In this document: one piece after another, positions 25,401-40,400 of the stretch
Numbering within the stretch: the stretch's first letter is position 1
Layout of the letters: each line of letters starts with the position of its first letter
Translations under genes and position numbers: made by a program
Source of the DNA: Undaria pinnatifida
Taxonomy: Eukaryota > Sar > Phaeophyceae > Laminariales > Alariaceae
DNA: 64,000 nucleotides
Direction of reading: 5' to 3'
NCBI GenBank assembly: GCA_012845835.1
Contig: JABAKD010000010.1
Span: forward strand, 8,190,597 to 8,254,596
The notes under the pieces: generated by a model
Told to the model about the DNA's origin: nothing
Seen by the model: the letters and a program-made list of their open reading frames with translations, nothing else
The model's database searches: none

Positions 25401-28400
25401 GCGGAGAGGGGGTGGGGGGGAGGGGGGCGGCGTACTCACTCGGGGACGGGAGGGGGGCGGGGGATAGGAAGCAGCGGGGTCGTTCACAACTGAACGGTTT
25501 GCCATGGCCTTGGTTACGAACCTTGTGCTCGTTTTGACACCGTAAGAACGATAATCGATCCTCGAGTCGAGAGACCGATGACATCTCTTTATCTCTCCCT
25601 TTTCTCTGTGTCCTCGTCTCTTTCTTTGTTCAGCTCTCTGTCTGCCTTCCCCCCGGTCTTTCTCTCCCCCCCCAAAAAAAAAACTTCCCACTCCCCCTCC
25701 CTGCTCGTCTTCGGTTCCCAAACACCCCGTACAATTGTCCTCTCGCTCCGCTCTCCGTTAAACTAACCCTGCCCCTCATCATTCCCACTAATAACATTCG
25801 TCAACACGAATTGCCGGGATGCTTGCCTTTATGCAGTCCATCGAGCGTCTCCGCAGCTTCCTCGGCGACTCCCGAACACATACCACCCGCGGCAGTAGCA
25901 GCAGTAGCAGCGTCGGCAGCGGCGCGAAAGGATCCGCTAAAACGGAAACCCTGGTGGGCGCAGCGGCAGCAGCAGCTGTCCCGCGCGCCGGTGGGGGGGA
26001 AACCGAAACCGCAGAAGAAGATGGAGGCGTGGGCGTGGGAGTTTCTTCCGGGTTAGCGGATGGCGAGCTCGTGAAGGTGGCCCGAGGCCGACTGGACTGG
26101 CTAACGCGGCGTCTGAGGGACGGCCTGTATTCGGAACTGGCCACCGCTCTCAGCGAAGCAGATCCCCTCTCCTCTGGCGGAAGGGTTGGGGGAGGCGGAG
26201 GGGGAGTGGGGAAGGCGAAGGGGAAGGGAGAAGGGGAGAGCAAGGGAGGGGATGTGATTTCCGCTGAGGATGAGGAGCGGCGGCGGGAAGGGGTAGCTAG
26301 AATTAAGGTGAGTAGGCGGAGGAGGAGGGCGGGTGGGGGGGGGGGGGCGTACTCATTTGTTGCTTGCCTTTGTCATTTGACCATTGACCACGCATCCCTT
26401 TCCAGACGGAGCGCCGTTCCTACTCCTAACAGAGACACCTCCAACATTTGGGCGCTCATTACGCTTCTTCCGTATTTACGTAGAAACTGGATGCTTATCC
26501 TATCACCGTCCTGTTTTGCCGTCTGCGGCCACCATCTATCTCCTAGGATAGCGACCGTCTTCTCGTTACTCTCTATTAATAGTTTACAAATCTCTTCCAT
26601 GTCACATACGTCTAATTTCATCATCTCCTTCTCTAACACATCCCGTTCCTCCTTGTATACTTCACATTCTCCTACTATGTGAGTCGTACTCTCTGTTGTT
26701 GTGCCACACGGGCACATATTTGTAGCCACGTCCTCGTCCTCCCGACTACTGGTATATCTCTTTCTTCTTTCTGGTACGTCCAGGTCCCCAACACGAAATC
26801 GCAGGTTCAGCTTTTTCGCGTAGTCAATTGGGCCGTGCAGATACGTTTTCATTCCAGTATCTTCCCTCAACCCCCCGTATATCTCAAAGTGCTTCTCCTC
26901 TTTCACCGTTTTTCTTGGCACTAGCCTTTCCCTTTCTTCTAATCTTTCTCTTACTTCTGTCTTGTACCCGCCAAACTTATCTGTAGACAGTACCTCTTCT
27001 TGGTCTCCCCCTATATCCTTCCATATTTCCTCGACTACGTTGTCCCGTCTTATTCCAGCTCGGCCTTTTGTTGTTTTCTCCCATACAGCCCTATCAACTA
27101 TGGCTGTCAACCTCTTTTCTGGCATATTATTAACTTTATATTGCCAATTCAAATTTCTCACGTCTCTTATTTGTTTTAAGTGGGTACATTCGTATTAATT
27201 GTTGCGCTCTTAATACTGTATTACTCGTCGTACTTGAGCATCCTAGCATATTTTTAGATGCCCTCATCTGCACTGTTTCCAGTTGTTTGCGAACTTCGCG
27301 TTCCCGTCCCGTACTTCTCCTGCATACTCTAACTTGGGCACAATCACATTCATCAGCATACATCTTTTATTCCTAGTGTCAAGGTGTGGGTCTGTTAGGA
27401 TCGCATCCATCTTCCCTACTTGTGATTTACCCTTTTCTACTTCTTTCGCTATGTGTGCATCCCAAGAGCAGCCCTTTGAGATCTCTGCGCCAAGGTACGT
27501 ATACTGGTCTACGATCGGCAGTTCATCTTCTCCCCACCTCCATTTGAAATTTGCCGGATTCACCTTATCTTCGTTACATACAACTACTGCGCACTTGTTC
27601 GCGTTCGCTGTCACTCTCGATTTCCTAGTGTACCCTACGACGTAGTGCTTTATCTGTTTCTGCAAACCTTCGGGTGTTTCTGATATCCCCACGAATGGGC
27701 GGGTGGGGGGTGCGGGGGGGGGGGGGGGGGGGAAGGGAAGGACGGAGACGAGAGGTCACGCTGCCGGGAGCGGCTTGTGGGAAAATTATGTTGGCAGCAT
27801 AGCGGAAAGATAAACGGGTTCGAGAGAGCTTACCGTATACCTGGTACGGTTTTGTATGTGTTGTTGGTGTTATTGTGTTGGTGTTGTTGGTGTTATTGTG
27901 TTGGTGTTGTTGGTGTTATTGTGTTAGTGTTGTTGTTATTGGTGTTGGTGTTGGTGTTGCTTCTGCTGTTGTTGATGGCGGTGGTGTTGAGGTTGGTGGT
28001 GGTGTTGTTGTCGTCGTCATTGTTACTGATGCTCCCGTACTTCTAGGCGCCAAATATACACACCGCAGGTAGCACTAGAACGAGAGAGCGTGCCGCAATC
28101 GCTGCCGTTGATCGTAGTCGCATACTTCTAAGCACACGTTTTTTAACCCCTTGTGGGATTTCAGAAGGAAAAAATTGTCGACAAAGGTTGCGATTAAAGC
28201 ATCGACGATGTGCACCAGGCAATCGGAGCTGCTGATGTAGGAGTTTAGTCCGAACTGTATTGCCAGTAGGCGTAAGACACCCGTGGAGGATGATGTGCTC
28301 GTACTGCTGCACGCCCCTCCTTGACGCTTGACTTAATCCTGCCATGGGTGTAAGACGCCTGTGTAGGATGATGTGCTCGTGCTGCTGCAGGCCCCTCCTT

Positions 28401-31400
28401 GACGCTTGATTAAATCTGAGCTCTCGTCACTTTCTTTGGTCAATACAAAGGTCGGTTCAAATGGGTTAAGCCCTTGTTTTTTTTGTATTGTAAGACCCTT
28501 TATTTCTGTCGGCGCACCCGCCCTTTTTCAACCGTCGTGTAGGAAGCGATGGGGCGCCTCTTCCACCTTCAGTTCGGCTGTCAGCGACACTCTCGGTCGG
28601 CGTTGCCTGACGGGAAGGGGCGCGACGACGCGGAGTCTTTCGGTACCGGGGGCGGTGCTGGGGGCGGCGCTGGGGGGGCGCTGGGGGCGCAGGAGAGGGC
28701 CGGGGCGGTGTGGGCGCTGGACGGTCTGTTCGAGCCGGTTGCGGTACGGTTTCAGTATCACTTTGAGGAGGACAAGCCGACAAATCGAATCGACCGTGAG
28801 TATGATAGTAGTGCATTTGTAGTATCAATAGTCTACACGTACAGCATACATCATAGTACCTTACAGTACAGCATGGCACAGCTATTACAACGCAGTACAC
28901 TACGGTAAGATTGTGAGTACGTAGTATGTTGCTAGCGCTGTACAGCACGGTGCATCACTGAGTACAGTCAGTGTTGTGCAGTACTTTCCGGTACCGTGGT
29001 GCCCCCCCCGCCCGTTCGCGCCTCCTTTTTAGGAGTCAACATCGATATTCCCCCCCCTTTTTCGGAAGAAGCTACATACATACCAGGTATACATTGTACA
29101 GCTCCATACGTGATATAATACCGGATGATATACATCAAGGTAATCTTGCCTTCCCTTGATGCTGTGCTGGACTGCTGTGCTTCGCTCTGCTGCCCCCCCT
29201 CTCCTGCATATCTGCCTCTTTGGGGGCTTGCCGACATTAGGGCCGGAGTGGTTCCTGTCTTTCCTCTTGCGCGCTCTCGAGGCCTACCGACCGCTACTCG
29301 AGATCGACGATGCGCAGCCGCTGCTGGGCATTAATGCCAATGGCAGCGCCAGTAGTGCTGGTGGTGTTGACGGGGATGGTGGGAGCGTGAGGGCAAGGGC
29401 AGCGCGGGGTGTGGGGGGCGTGGACTGTGTGGCGTACTTCGCGCGAGGGCTTGCACTGCTAGCAAGGTCCGAGCTGTTGTGAATATTTTGTTTGATGTGG
29501 ACGGAAGCAGGGGGGGGGCGGGCGTGCATCATGGGTGGTTGTGGTGGTGGTTATTGTGTGGTGTGTTTATAATTGTTGTGTGATGGATGATGGACGATAG
29601 CGACGAGGCGGCACGGGCGATTGAAGGGTGGACGCATCCTTGCCCAAGAAGACGCAGTCGCTTCCTGTGTTCCTTTCTGTGTTCTGCAACCCCATTCTAA
29701 AAATGATGATGTGCGGTGTGATGCGCTGCGGCATGGTGTAGTAGCAGTAGCAGCAGCAGCAGTAGTAGTAGTAGTAGTAGTTGTTGTAGTAGTAGTACTA
29801 GCAGCAGTAGCGGTAGCAGTGACAGGACTAGTGCTATTAATATCAGTAAATAATAGCGTTATTTATGTTTATGTGTTTGTGTCCCTCATCCGTTACTGGG
29901 TGCCTGTCTGTCTGTCTGTCTATGGCTGACTGACTGTGACTTGTGTACATGCTTGTATGCTTGCCTCTCATTCCCTAGGAGGCGATTGCGCGCCCAGCTC
30001 GGCGCGGCGGCCGCCGACGGCGCCCTCCTGTCCCACACGGTCGAAGAAGCCCTCGCCTTCGACCGCCAGCTGGATAGGGAGGCAGGGTACGCTTTGTGTC
30101 CGGTCAGGTTCCCGGGGCAGGCATGGCCGAGGTGAGGGTGAGGGTGAGGGTCAACCAGCTGCCATTGGTTAACGGTGAAGGATCAATTATCGTTTTCACT
30201 TTCTATGTACTAATGCTGTGATGACAGTCAAGGACACGTTGCTATGATAAGGCTAACTTTTTCTTCTTTTTTTCTCTGTCTGGCGGGGCAAGGTAACTTT
30301 TTAGTTTTTGTCAAGAATGACGACTAAAAGGTGGCGTCTTAATTTTTGTTCAACATACACAACAATGCCAAAGGTGCGTCGAGGTTTTCGCCCAGGACGA
30401 GCAGCGGTTCGAGCGTTGGATGGAGTCCGACGCCGCAGCCGCAAGAGGGAAGCTTGAGGACGCGGTAGAGGCTAGAGGCGCCTGGCGAGCGGTCGTGTGG
30501 AAGGTTAGTCTTGTCTACCCCCCCCCTCCCCACGCCGCCCCAATCCGAGAAAGTATCAGCCCCCCCCCCTGTGCAGGATATGTAACGATGTTTCCACAGA
30601 AATGAATAATAGAAGAAAGAAAAAAGGAGGCGACGATGGACTGATGCTGCTGCTGGTACTGCTCATGCCGCTTCCGCTTGTACCCGCGGGCCGGGCTGAG
30701 CTGGGCCAGAACCATCATACCCCGCCCCCTCACACATTTCTGCCCCCGCCCCCTAATCACCCCTCCTTGTTCCTGCCCCCCTTCCCTGCTGGGGCTGGCG
30801 TCGGTTGGCAACGACGCTGTAAAACAGGCCTCTCCCTACGTGAGCTAGACCACTAGGGTACCGGGTTTTTTTTGTCGTTATGTTTTGGCGTTAACCGAGA
30901 TGGTGGTGGAATTAGATAATGTTGTGCGGAGTGGAGAACCTTAACTCCGCGCAAGGAGAATTATATAATGTGTTCATATGGTAAGGCACCTACGAGGCAG
31001 TTACATAGTATCCCCATCGAATTCTCTGGAAATGTTTACACCAGAAAACAAATAAATTCATTCGAAGCTGTCATCCGACATGCTAAAAAATACGCATAAG
31101 GTGCGGAAGTCTGCCTCACAAGTGGTTCTAAGTAGGATGCAGGTCACCGTTCATGCGACTCGTCAAGCACCTCACGGCGGTTCGCGCTTGGTGCGCGCGA
31201 TGTCTGCCTGGTTGGTGAAAACCCGACGCGCTCCGCCCCGACATTGTGGAGATGCGAGGGCATATGCTTAAGACTACGGCTATGCATGGAATGAGTACCC
31301 CTCCCCCCGCTCCATCTTTTGTCTCGCCTCTATCTACCCGCTTCCGTCCGGCTGGTATTCCGCGTGTCCATAGTGCTCTTGTTTATGTGCTCCTTGTGCT

Positions 31401-34400
31401 CCTGCCATGTGATCCTTGCGCTCTGTTCATGTGCTCCTTTTACCCCTTTTTAGAACGGTCCTCGGCCGACTCCTCCCGTAACGCCTTCGGCGGTTGCGGT
31501 CTGCCGCATCTTTGCTGAAATCACGGAGCGGTACCGGCCGCTGAGAGACCCACTGAAGCAGCTCCGCTTCGCACGGCGTGTACAGGAGCCCCTCCTCCGG
31601 TCGGTGAGTGCCTTGGGGAGGTGTGCCACCGCGCGTTGTTGCTGTTTTATATGCTGTTTGTGCTTTACGTGTTATATGTGCTGTATCTGTGGTTTGTGTG
31701 TGGTATGTGTTGCATGTGTTGAATGCGCTGTATGCGCTATAGTAATAGCAGTTGTTGTTGTTGTTGTTGTTGTTGTGGTTGTTGTAGCAGCAACAGCATG
31801 ATGGCAGCAACAGTAGCAGTTGTAACAACGTGCGATCTGCTCATTGATTTTGATTGCCGCGTCCCTCTTGTCTGCCTTTCCGTCTGCCCGTCCGTCCGTC
31901 CGTCCGTCGTTCACTCCCTGCTGCTGCCCCGACGGCGTTTTTTTCCAATGTAAAATTTAAAAGTACCGTGACTCGCTGTACTGGAGAGGCAACGACTGCC
32001 GCCTAGCATCCGTCTTTCGAGACCAGGGAGACGAATCTGACGGAATTACGGCGAGATGGACGGCCGCCCTGGGCGCTGTGCTCGGACCCGGACAGGACGA
32101 GGAGGAGGAAGAGGACGCGGTAAGAGATCCCCCTCCGTTCTCTCGCCGAAATCGGGTTTCCACGTGCCGCGGATTTTTCAGATGTTGATTAGGAAGTAGG
32201 TCGCCATTCTGTAATTTGTACGAGGTTCCCCTTCGGGGTGGGTTGACTTGATGTTCCAGGGGGGTCGCCAGTCGAAAAGGGGGAACACAGGCGTGTCAAA
32301 GATACGTATGAATTCCTGCTTTTGCTGCTGCTGTATGCTTCGTTTGCCTGGCATGAGGTCCGACGATGTGTGTTTGACTGTTGCGTTGGACGTGTTAATG
32401 TGGTCGTGGTTCGATCTCCTGCTGCTGTGCACCAATCACACACACATACATCGTGACTACTGATATAAAGGCGAGAGCTTGAAGCACGGCCACCGTTGTA
32501 CCGCTACTGCTGTACTGCTGCTGGATACTGATTTTGTGTCTGCGAGGCTGAGTGGCTGCTTTTGAAAAGTATAATCCACCGCTCCTGTTAATCATGTTGT
32601 GTGCCTAGGACAGCAATCACTCCGCACAGAGAGAAGCACACGCATACGCATACACGCAAAAGCACCATCCGTAACTGCCATGAAAGAGAGAGCTCGCAGC
32701 GCGGCTGTTGTTGCACCACGTGGCTGCCACAAGCACAGAGCCTGGAGGGCCATGTATGATGTCGCAGCAGAGCGAGAAAAGAACAGAAAATATGGTTTTC
32801 TGTCGCGCAGCTCGTCGAAGCGGAACGCAACCCTCCAAAAAAGAAACTCATTCGAGCGACTTTGAACGTCCAGAGCACGTAGCACGGACCTCGACCTGGA
32901 TCCAGACATGCATCGTATTGTACCGACGGCGCTCCTGCGTGCCCCGCAGCCGAAAGAGTGAAAATGGACCTTCGGATGACCGAAAAGACTATGCAAATGC
33001 GCCAAAAAATTACGCCAAACTGACTGGATGTATTGTGCTATTTCGTTTTTCCGAAGCCGGAAAATAGTTAGTTGGCTCCATTATCAGTATGAACTATTTA
33101 TATGGTCGTACTGCTGCTACTAATACTATAGACTATAATACCGCTACTCCTACCGCTACTGCTGCCGCTGCCGCTATGGCTACTACTACAAATATGTGTA
33201 CTGATGCCTCGCACCGATACTGCTACTACTGCTGATGATTCCCTACTGCTACTGCTACTGCTACTGCCACCTAACGCTACTGCTACCGCTACGGCTACTT
33301 TGACCGCTTCTACTACTCATATTACTAATAATACTAATGCATATACCGCTACCCCCATCGCTGCTGCTAGCACCACCGCCTCCCTACCGCTAATACTACC
33401 ACCGCCACTGCCGTCGCGTCTACCCGAACTACGGCGCCCACCCACGGCTGAAATCAATCGACGCCGCACAGACCCCTATCGGGCGGTGGCGGGGCTACTG
33501 TCTCGCCATATCCTCCTGCGCCTACGTCCTCGGCGTCCTTCGCGACTCCGAGAACGACTTGTTCCTAGCCGACATGGGAGAAAGGGCGAAGGTGGCGGCA
33601 GCGGCAGCGGCTGCTAAGGTGACTACATTGCTTGGACAGGTTCTGCGCATGCCCCCTCGTCCTCCCCGCCGCCGTGACTTACCATTTGTTGCGCCCGATA
33701 TACAGTTTATGTTGGTTGGCTGTGGCGTTCTTGCGAAGGAAAGAGGCGTTTGTGTCTGTATGTGCGTGTTGCTCCAGACCAGGGTTAACGGCCCATGGGT
33801 TCTCTCCTATGTTCGTCCAATTCGTTCTGGATGCGGGATGCCGGATGTTATTTTCGTAGCCGGATGTTATTTCGTACGTATGCATGTACGCGCACACTTT
33901 CTCGCCTCGATGAACCCCCCCTCTATCGTTCATTATTGATCCCGCCTACCTGTGTTATGAACTCCCTTACATGGTTGATGTATCCCCCTGAATGATTGAT
34001 GAACCCCTCTGCATGGTTGCTGAACCCCCCCCTCTCCCCTTAAAATATTTATACGAGTATAATAGTTGGCCTCGGTTGGCACCGACGCTGTAAAACATTA
34101 TATGTATATTGGGGTTGGCGTTGGTTGGCAACGACGCTGTCAAACATGCCAGTCACTGCGTGAGCTAGACAACCTGGGTACCGTTTTTTTTGTTTTTGTT
34201 TTTGGCGGTCACCGTGATGGTTATCGGGTTAGATAATATTGTGCGGGGTGGAGAACCCTAAATCCGCACAAGGGGAATGATCGCATCGCGTAGTGTGAAT
34301 ATGGTAAGGCACCCACGATGCAGTTGCACAATAATACCTAATGGTGTCTCTGGAGTGGCCACACCAGAAAACAAAGTAACTCATTGGCGCTGTCATCCAT

Positions 34401-37400
34401 AAGCAAGAAGGTAGGCACACGGTGCTGAAATCCGACTTTTCCAAGCAGTTCTTGGAAGGATGCAGTTCACCCTTGACGCGACTCGCCAAACGCCTCACGG
34501 CGCTTCGCGCTTGATGCAATGTCTGCCTGATTGGTGAAAACCCGACGTGCTCCGTCCCGGCATAGTAGGGATGCGAGGGTCTATGGTCATACGACTACGG
34601 CCATGCACAAAACTGAGTACACCCCCCCCCCGCACATGGTTGATTTTTTATTTTATTTTTGTTTATCAGTTTTACTCTCCAGCTCAACTCGTAAGACGTT
34701 TTGCCCTCAACGGCCTTCTGGAGAGGCCTTGGTCACAGGTGTCCCTTCTCCCACATGGTTGATATACCCCGCCCCGGCATGGTTAATGAGACCCGCAACA
34801 CGACGATTGATATTTGATGAACCCCCCCCCTTACGTGTTTGATGAATCCGCTTATACGGTTATGGTTGAAATCAGGTGGGCGACGGGGTGGGGGCGTCTT
34901 CTCTGGGGGCCGTGGGGAACGCTGTGGGTGCGGCGGTGGGGGGCGTCTCCCAAGCGGTCACATCCGTCGCGACTACGGCGGAGACGGGTGCGTTGGTTGG
35001 TTGGTTGGTTTACTGGGTTGCTGATTGGTGGGTTTGGTTTGGTGATGTTGGTCTGGCTGGATGATTGGTTTGGTTGACTAGTTTGATTGATTTATTGGTT
35101 GGTTTCATGGTCGGGTGGTTGTTTTGTTTTTGGTGTTTGTTGAGTTATTTGCTCATTAGTTATTTGGCTTGGTTTGGTTTGTCGTCTTTGGTCTGGTTTG
35201 GAAGCTTGGTGTACTTGTCTGTCGGTTTGCTGGCTGGTATGTGTATGTTTTTCAATTTTTGTTGTTGTTCGTTGTGTTTGTTTTTTTGTTTTGTTTGCTG
35301 CTTGTTGGTTTTTGGGTGGTCGATCGGTTGGTGGGTGGGTCGATTAGTGGGTTGTTGGTTGGCCTGCAGGACGATGGTTGCTCCGCGTGCGCGTCCGTTG
35401 CACGCCTTGTTATTTTTGCCCTCCCCTGCCTGTATGCAGGGTGCCGTGTGCAGGGAGCGCCGCGTGGTGTTCTGTATAAATATTGGAAGCTTTCGATCGC
35501 GCATGCTACGGGGTTGATGACCTCGTGTAAAATTTTCGCATACTGGTGTCGTCTCGTCGGTCGGGTAATCGGTCGGCCGGTCGGTCGGTCGGTGTTTGGG
35601 TTGGTTCGGTCGGTTGATAGGTCGGTATTTGGGTTGGTGATTCTATTGGTCGGACGGTCGGTCGGAATCTGAGTTGTTGATTCGGTCGGTTGGTACTTCG
35701 GTCAGTGGATCGGTATTTTGTTTGGTGATTCGATCGGACGGTCGGTGATTCGGTCCGTAGATCGGTATGTGAATCGTTTAACGTAGCTGATGTTTTCACC
35801 ATGGTCATCCTCGATGCATTGAAAGTGGACATACCAGCTGAACCACGCCGTCACCGCAAGCGTGGATGGTGCGAGTCGGCCGAAACCTCGGACGCTTTTG
35901 AAATTGCGTGGACCGCGAGGGAGGATGCGCGAAAACTCGATCACCCCCCCCCACCCCCCCGAAAAGACCGCGCGGAAGACATTTTTGACGGCGTGCGCGA
36001 ACCGGCGCAAGGTGACAGATAGACGCAGGGGTACAGTTATTTCGAACAGTATGTTGCTGAAATGGAGAGATTACTCGCCGAAAACGACCAGCGGGATTTG
36101 TACAAGTACTTGAATGAAGTACTTGAATAAGGCACGATCGGTAGGGAAAAAGGCGATAAGTGAACAATTCGTTAGGGATGAAGATGGTACGTTGTTACGG
36201 GACAAGTTGCGTATTCGTGAATGGTAGACGGGCTTCTTCTACCAAATCCTGCGCGCAGAATTGCTTACGCTATATGCCACCATGATCGACCTATTCCCCA
36301 AACGACCGCTCCCGCTATCGCCTGGAGGTGAACCCACTATCGACAAGATTACGGGGATAATCCGCAGTGTGCCGAATCGGAAGGCGGCGGGGCCAGACTA
36401 TCTGCCGGCCGAGTTGCTGAAACTCGACCACCCCGAGTTCACTCTTTGCTTTCACAGCATCCTTGTCAATGTTTGGAAAACCTGTGATGTCTCCCAGCGA
36501 TGGAAAGATGAGACCATCAAGCTCTTTCACAAAAAAGAAGGGTCGTATTGATGGCCACAAAATACAGGGGGATTTTACTTGTTGCCCATGCAGGCACGGT
36601 ACTGTTGAAAACCGTTGCGTCCAGCCGTAGCAACTACTGAACAAGGGGGAATCCTCCCCGAGCAACAGTGCGGCTTCACCCCGGCGTGATCAACAGTGGG
36701 CATGCTGTTCGTCGTGCGCCGATTGCAAAAATTCGGACGAGAGAGGAACATCCCCTTGTACATTTGCTTCGTCAACTTGCAGACAGCGTACGAATCTCTC
36801 AACCGAGAGCTACTGTGGGAAGTGCTCGCACGTTTCGGTGTACCAGCCAAGATACTTGGAGTTCGCCAGTTTCACGACGGCATGCGGGCTCGCGTGCGTA
36901 CGGACGACGGTGAGCACTCGGAATGGTTTAACGTCACGCAGAGGCGTCGGCAGGATTGCGTGTTATCGCCGTTGCTGGTCAGCATGTTCTTCGCCGCTGC
37001 GTTAAACGTGGTCGTCGTTCGCTTCAACGAGGACGAAGGCATAGTGCAGAACCTAGTCCACCTCGATGACGATGGGGCTGGCAGAGTCGAGGAACCGTTG
37101 GCATGCGTGCGGAGGGCCCTGTGCGGCATGCTTTACGCCGACGACGCAGGTATTGTCTCGAAATCGACAGAGAAGCTTGCCAAGATGATGACAGTCATTG
37201 TGACCGTCTTCAAGGCGGCAGGCCTCACGGTTTCGGAAAACAAGACGGGGGCCATGCTGCTGCAAACACGGGACCTTGCATCCCGGGCTGCACCGTTCGT
37301 CATCGAAGCAGCAGGATAGAGGTATAAACAGACAATGCAGTTTTGTACCTCGGCGGCGTATTCCACGAAGACGCTGACCTCATAGGTGAGATCAAGCGAC

Positions 37401-40400
37401 AGATCCGAATCTTGAGGGCATGCTACAAGCGATTCGGTCCAGAGCTACCTGGTATAGGATATGACGACCGCCCGGTTCAGCCTGAAGGTGCCCCGGCGGC
37501 GTATTAGGTTATCCTCGAGCCTGGTATAGGTCAGTTTCGTGAGTTCAAGCCCCCCCCGAGTACAAACTCGTATATATTCGTGGAGACTTTTTCTTGTGCA
37601 CAAATTGACTTGCGGAAAGCGCGAGAGCGTGAGTTAGCAACACTCAATGAAAAATCGACGAGCAGTGGGATTGCGGAACCCTATGCGCGATAAAAAATTG
37701 AAGGCAAGAACCATGGGGGAGAAGGAACGACACCTGTGACCACGGCTTGTCCAGAAAGCTGGAAATTAGAAGTGTGAAAAAAAGACGACCGCCCGGCTCA
37801 GCCTGAAGGTGCTCCTGCTGAAGGCCGAGGTGATTGAGACGCTGCTGAACGGGTGCGTGACGTGGACCCCCAACACGACTCACGATGACGAGCTCCAAAA
37901 GGCGCACCTCGAAATCCTCTGGCGTGTCCTTGGCTTCCAGCGTCGTGCCGACCACACAAACCTCTCGTACGCCAAGGCCCTCAAGAAGACGTAATGCGAG
38001 AGAATTGAAACGACTATCCAGAAATGGCGGCTCTTTTTCGCTGGGGCAATGGTACGGTAAAGCAAGGGGGGGTTGCCCAGTCGGATGATGTTTGCGCAGA
38101 TGGCCGGTGGAAATAATGCGGGACCAGGTGGACCACTGAACAACTGGCTCAGAGCCCTGAGAAACGACCTCGCCGTTTTTCGACCCGCCGAAGGCTCGAC
38201 GGGTCGTTCCCCACGGCAGTTGGAGTTGAAACCGCACGGTGGGTCCATGCAGCAAATAAAGCGGCGAGTGGAATCGGGGAGTCCTAGAAGCAGCCGAACG
38301 ATTCATGGCCAGGTGGCACGTAGAGGAGGAAAATAAGAGCTCGGAGCGCCGCGCAGCCTGGATGCGTGACTTCCAAAGGAAAATCAGGGGGCGCGGGGGA
38401 GTATAGAAATCGCGGCTGAAGAAAGCAAGGGGACGGCAGACAGGATAGCAGAGCACTAGGCCAATTAGTAGGTAGACCTGTCTACGTAACATCAATCTAC
38501 TGCGACTACTTGTGTTGATTTTTTTGGGGGGGGATTGCCTGCTCCACCTCCGGGGTGCAGTGTCAGCCGATACAGCCGATACCGCGGTTCTACCACCGGC
38601 GGTATGCGTTCTCTTGCTGAATCGTGTTTTTCTCGTTCATCCCGTCCCGTTCTTCGTCCCTTTCCTTGTTTATTTTTTCTTCTTTCTCTTTTGCTTTGCC
38701 CTTTCTGTTTCCTTTTGGGTACACCCTTGGGGGCTATCAAAGAGATGATGTCGGTATGGACGCCGTTGAAGATACAGCAACTAGAAGACAGACCAGGCAG
38801 TAATGCTCCTAACCCTCTAGGAGTTTGCATTCGCCACCCAGTTTGGGTGCGGCCCCGACGCCGGCTGGGTGGTGCCATCTGCTTTGTTGCTTCGTGTTTT
38901 CTTGCTTCATTATTCAGCTTCGTTTTTGCGTTGGGAACGGGGGCGACGATGACAGTATTGGCACCTCTGTCGTCAGACACTGCTCAGGTGATAGGCCATG
39001 CTCCTACTCCTTCAGTAGAGTCACTCGAAACCCTATATGCTTGTTGCCCCCGCCGTTGGTTGGATGGCGTCATCTGCTTTGTTGCTAGTGGCTGGCTGGC
39101 GGTTGTGGTTTGTTTTGCATGTTTCTCGTGCCGTCCGATTTCGCTCTTTCTTTCGAGTTTTTTTTTGTTTCATTTTTGATTCTTCCTTTTCTTATATTTC
39201 GTTTCTTTCCTTCTTGTCTTTCCTTTTTTTTCGCAAAGAGTCTGGTGTGCTGGCTTGCATACTTTTTTGTGCCCACGTGTTCATTGCGGTTGGCAGTGCA
39301 CGGCCGAACCAACTTGCTGCATTTGCAATGTGTATCTCCGTCTCGTAGTTTGTGACCAGCTCGTCTCCCTAGGAGGCATCAGCACGGACACTGGTTGTGC
39401 TGGATTTTTATGGGTGGAAATATCAGTATAATGTGAAGAACACACACGGTATACTACACAGGACTTCGCCGCTTGCCCGTTCATCTTGACCGCTTGCTCC
39501 CCCCCTGCAGCGCGCGTGGTTCCGTTCGCCATTTTACCGCAAGTAACCCACGTACCGCAGGATACCAATGCTACGGCAGCGAACCTTATCCCGCCCCCCC
39601 GCCCCCGCCCCCTGCGCTTGCTCTCATCTGCGATTGGTGTGTGGCGTGCGCAGCAACGGCGGGCGTTGTCCGTGCGGTGGGGGCGCACGGAACTATCATC
39701 GGCCCGACTCACGCCATCTCCGCCGCGCTCACGTCGCTCAAGGGCGCGGCTCGCCGCGTACGAAAAGCCTCCAACAACACCAACACCACCGCTAACACCA
39801 ACGCCAACACCACCGCTGCCGCCGCTTCAAGCGATTCTAACGGTAACGATAACGGTAGCGATGAAAATGGCAACGAGATGGTGGCGGAGGCGGTGGTACG
39901 GCCGGAGGGCTCCGGGGACGCCCCCGTTGGAGCCGAGGCAGCGACAGATGGCGTTGGCCACGCAAAGGATCAAGATTGGGAAGGCAGCGTTAACGCGGAA
40001 GGTAGCGGTGTAGCGGCGCCCAATGGTAGTGGCGACGGAGGTGGTAGTCGGAGTGCCGGCGCAGACGCGGCGTGGAAACCGGATGCAGGTGGAGGTGGGG
40101 GCGGGGGTGGCTTTCCGGCGGGAGTTGGGGAAGTGTGTGGGGGGTCGGTTTTCGGCGAGGAGGCTCGGCAGTACGACGTCATGCTCGCTGCCATGATGCG
40201 GGCCGCCGTTGAGGTGCGTGGGACGGGGAAGGACGGAGTCGGTGCTTGATGTTCGTGTTTTGGTATTCTTGTGGGGTGATTGTGTCGTGATTATGGGGGG
40301 GGGAAGGGGGAGCTTGTTCGGTTGCAAGGCAAGCTGCTATTTGCCGGCGGGGGGGGTGCGGTCTTCGTTGCGCGGGAGCAAGAAAACAGGCCAAGATGTT

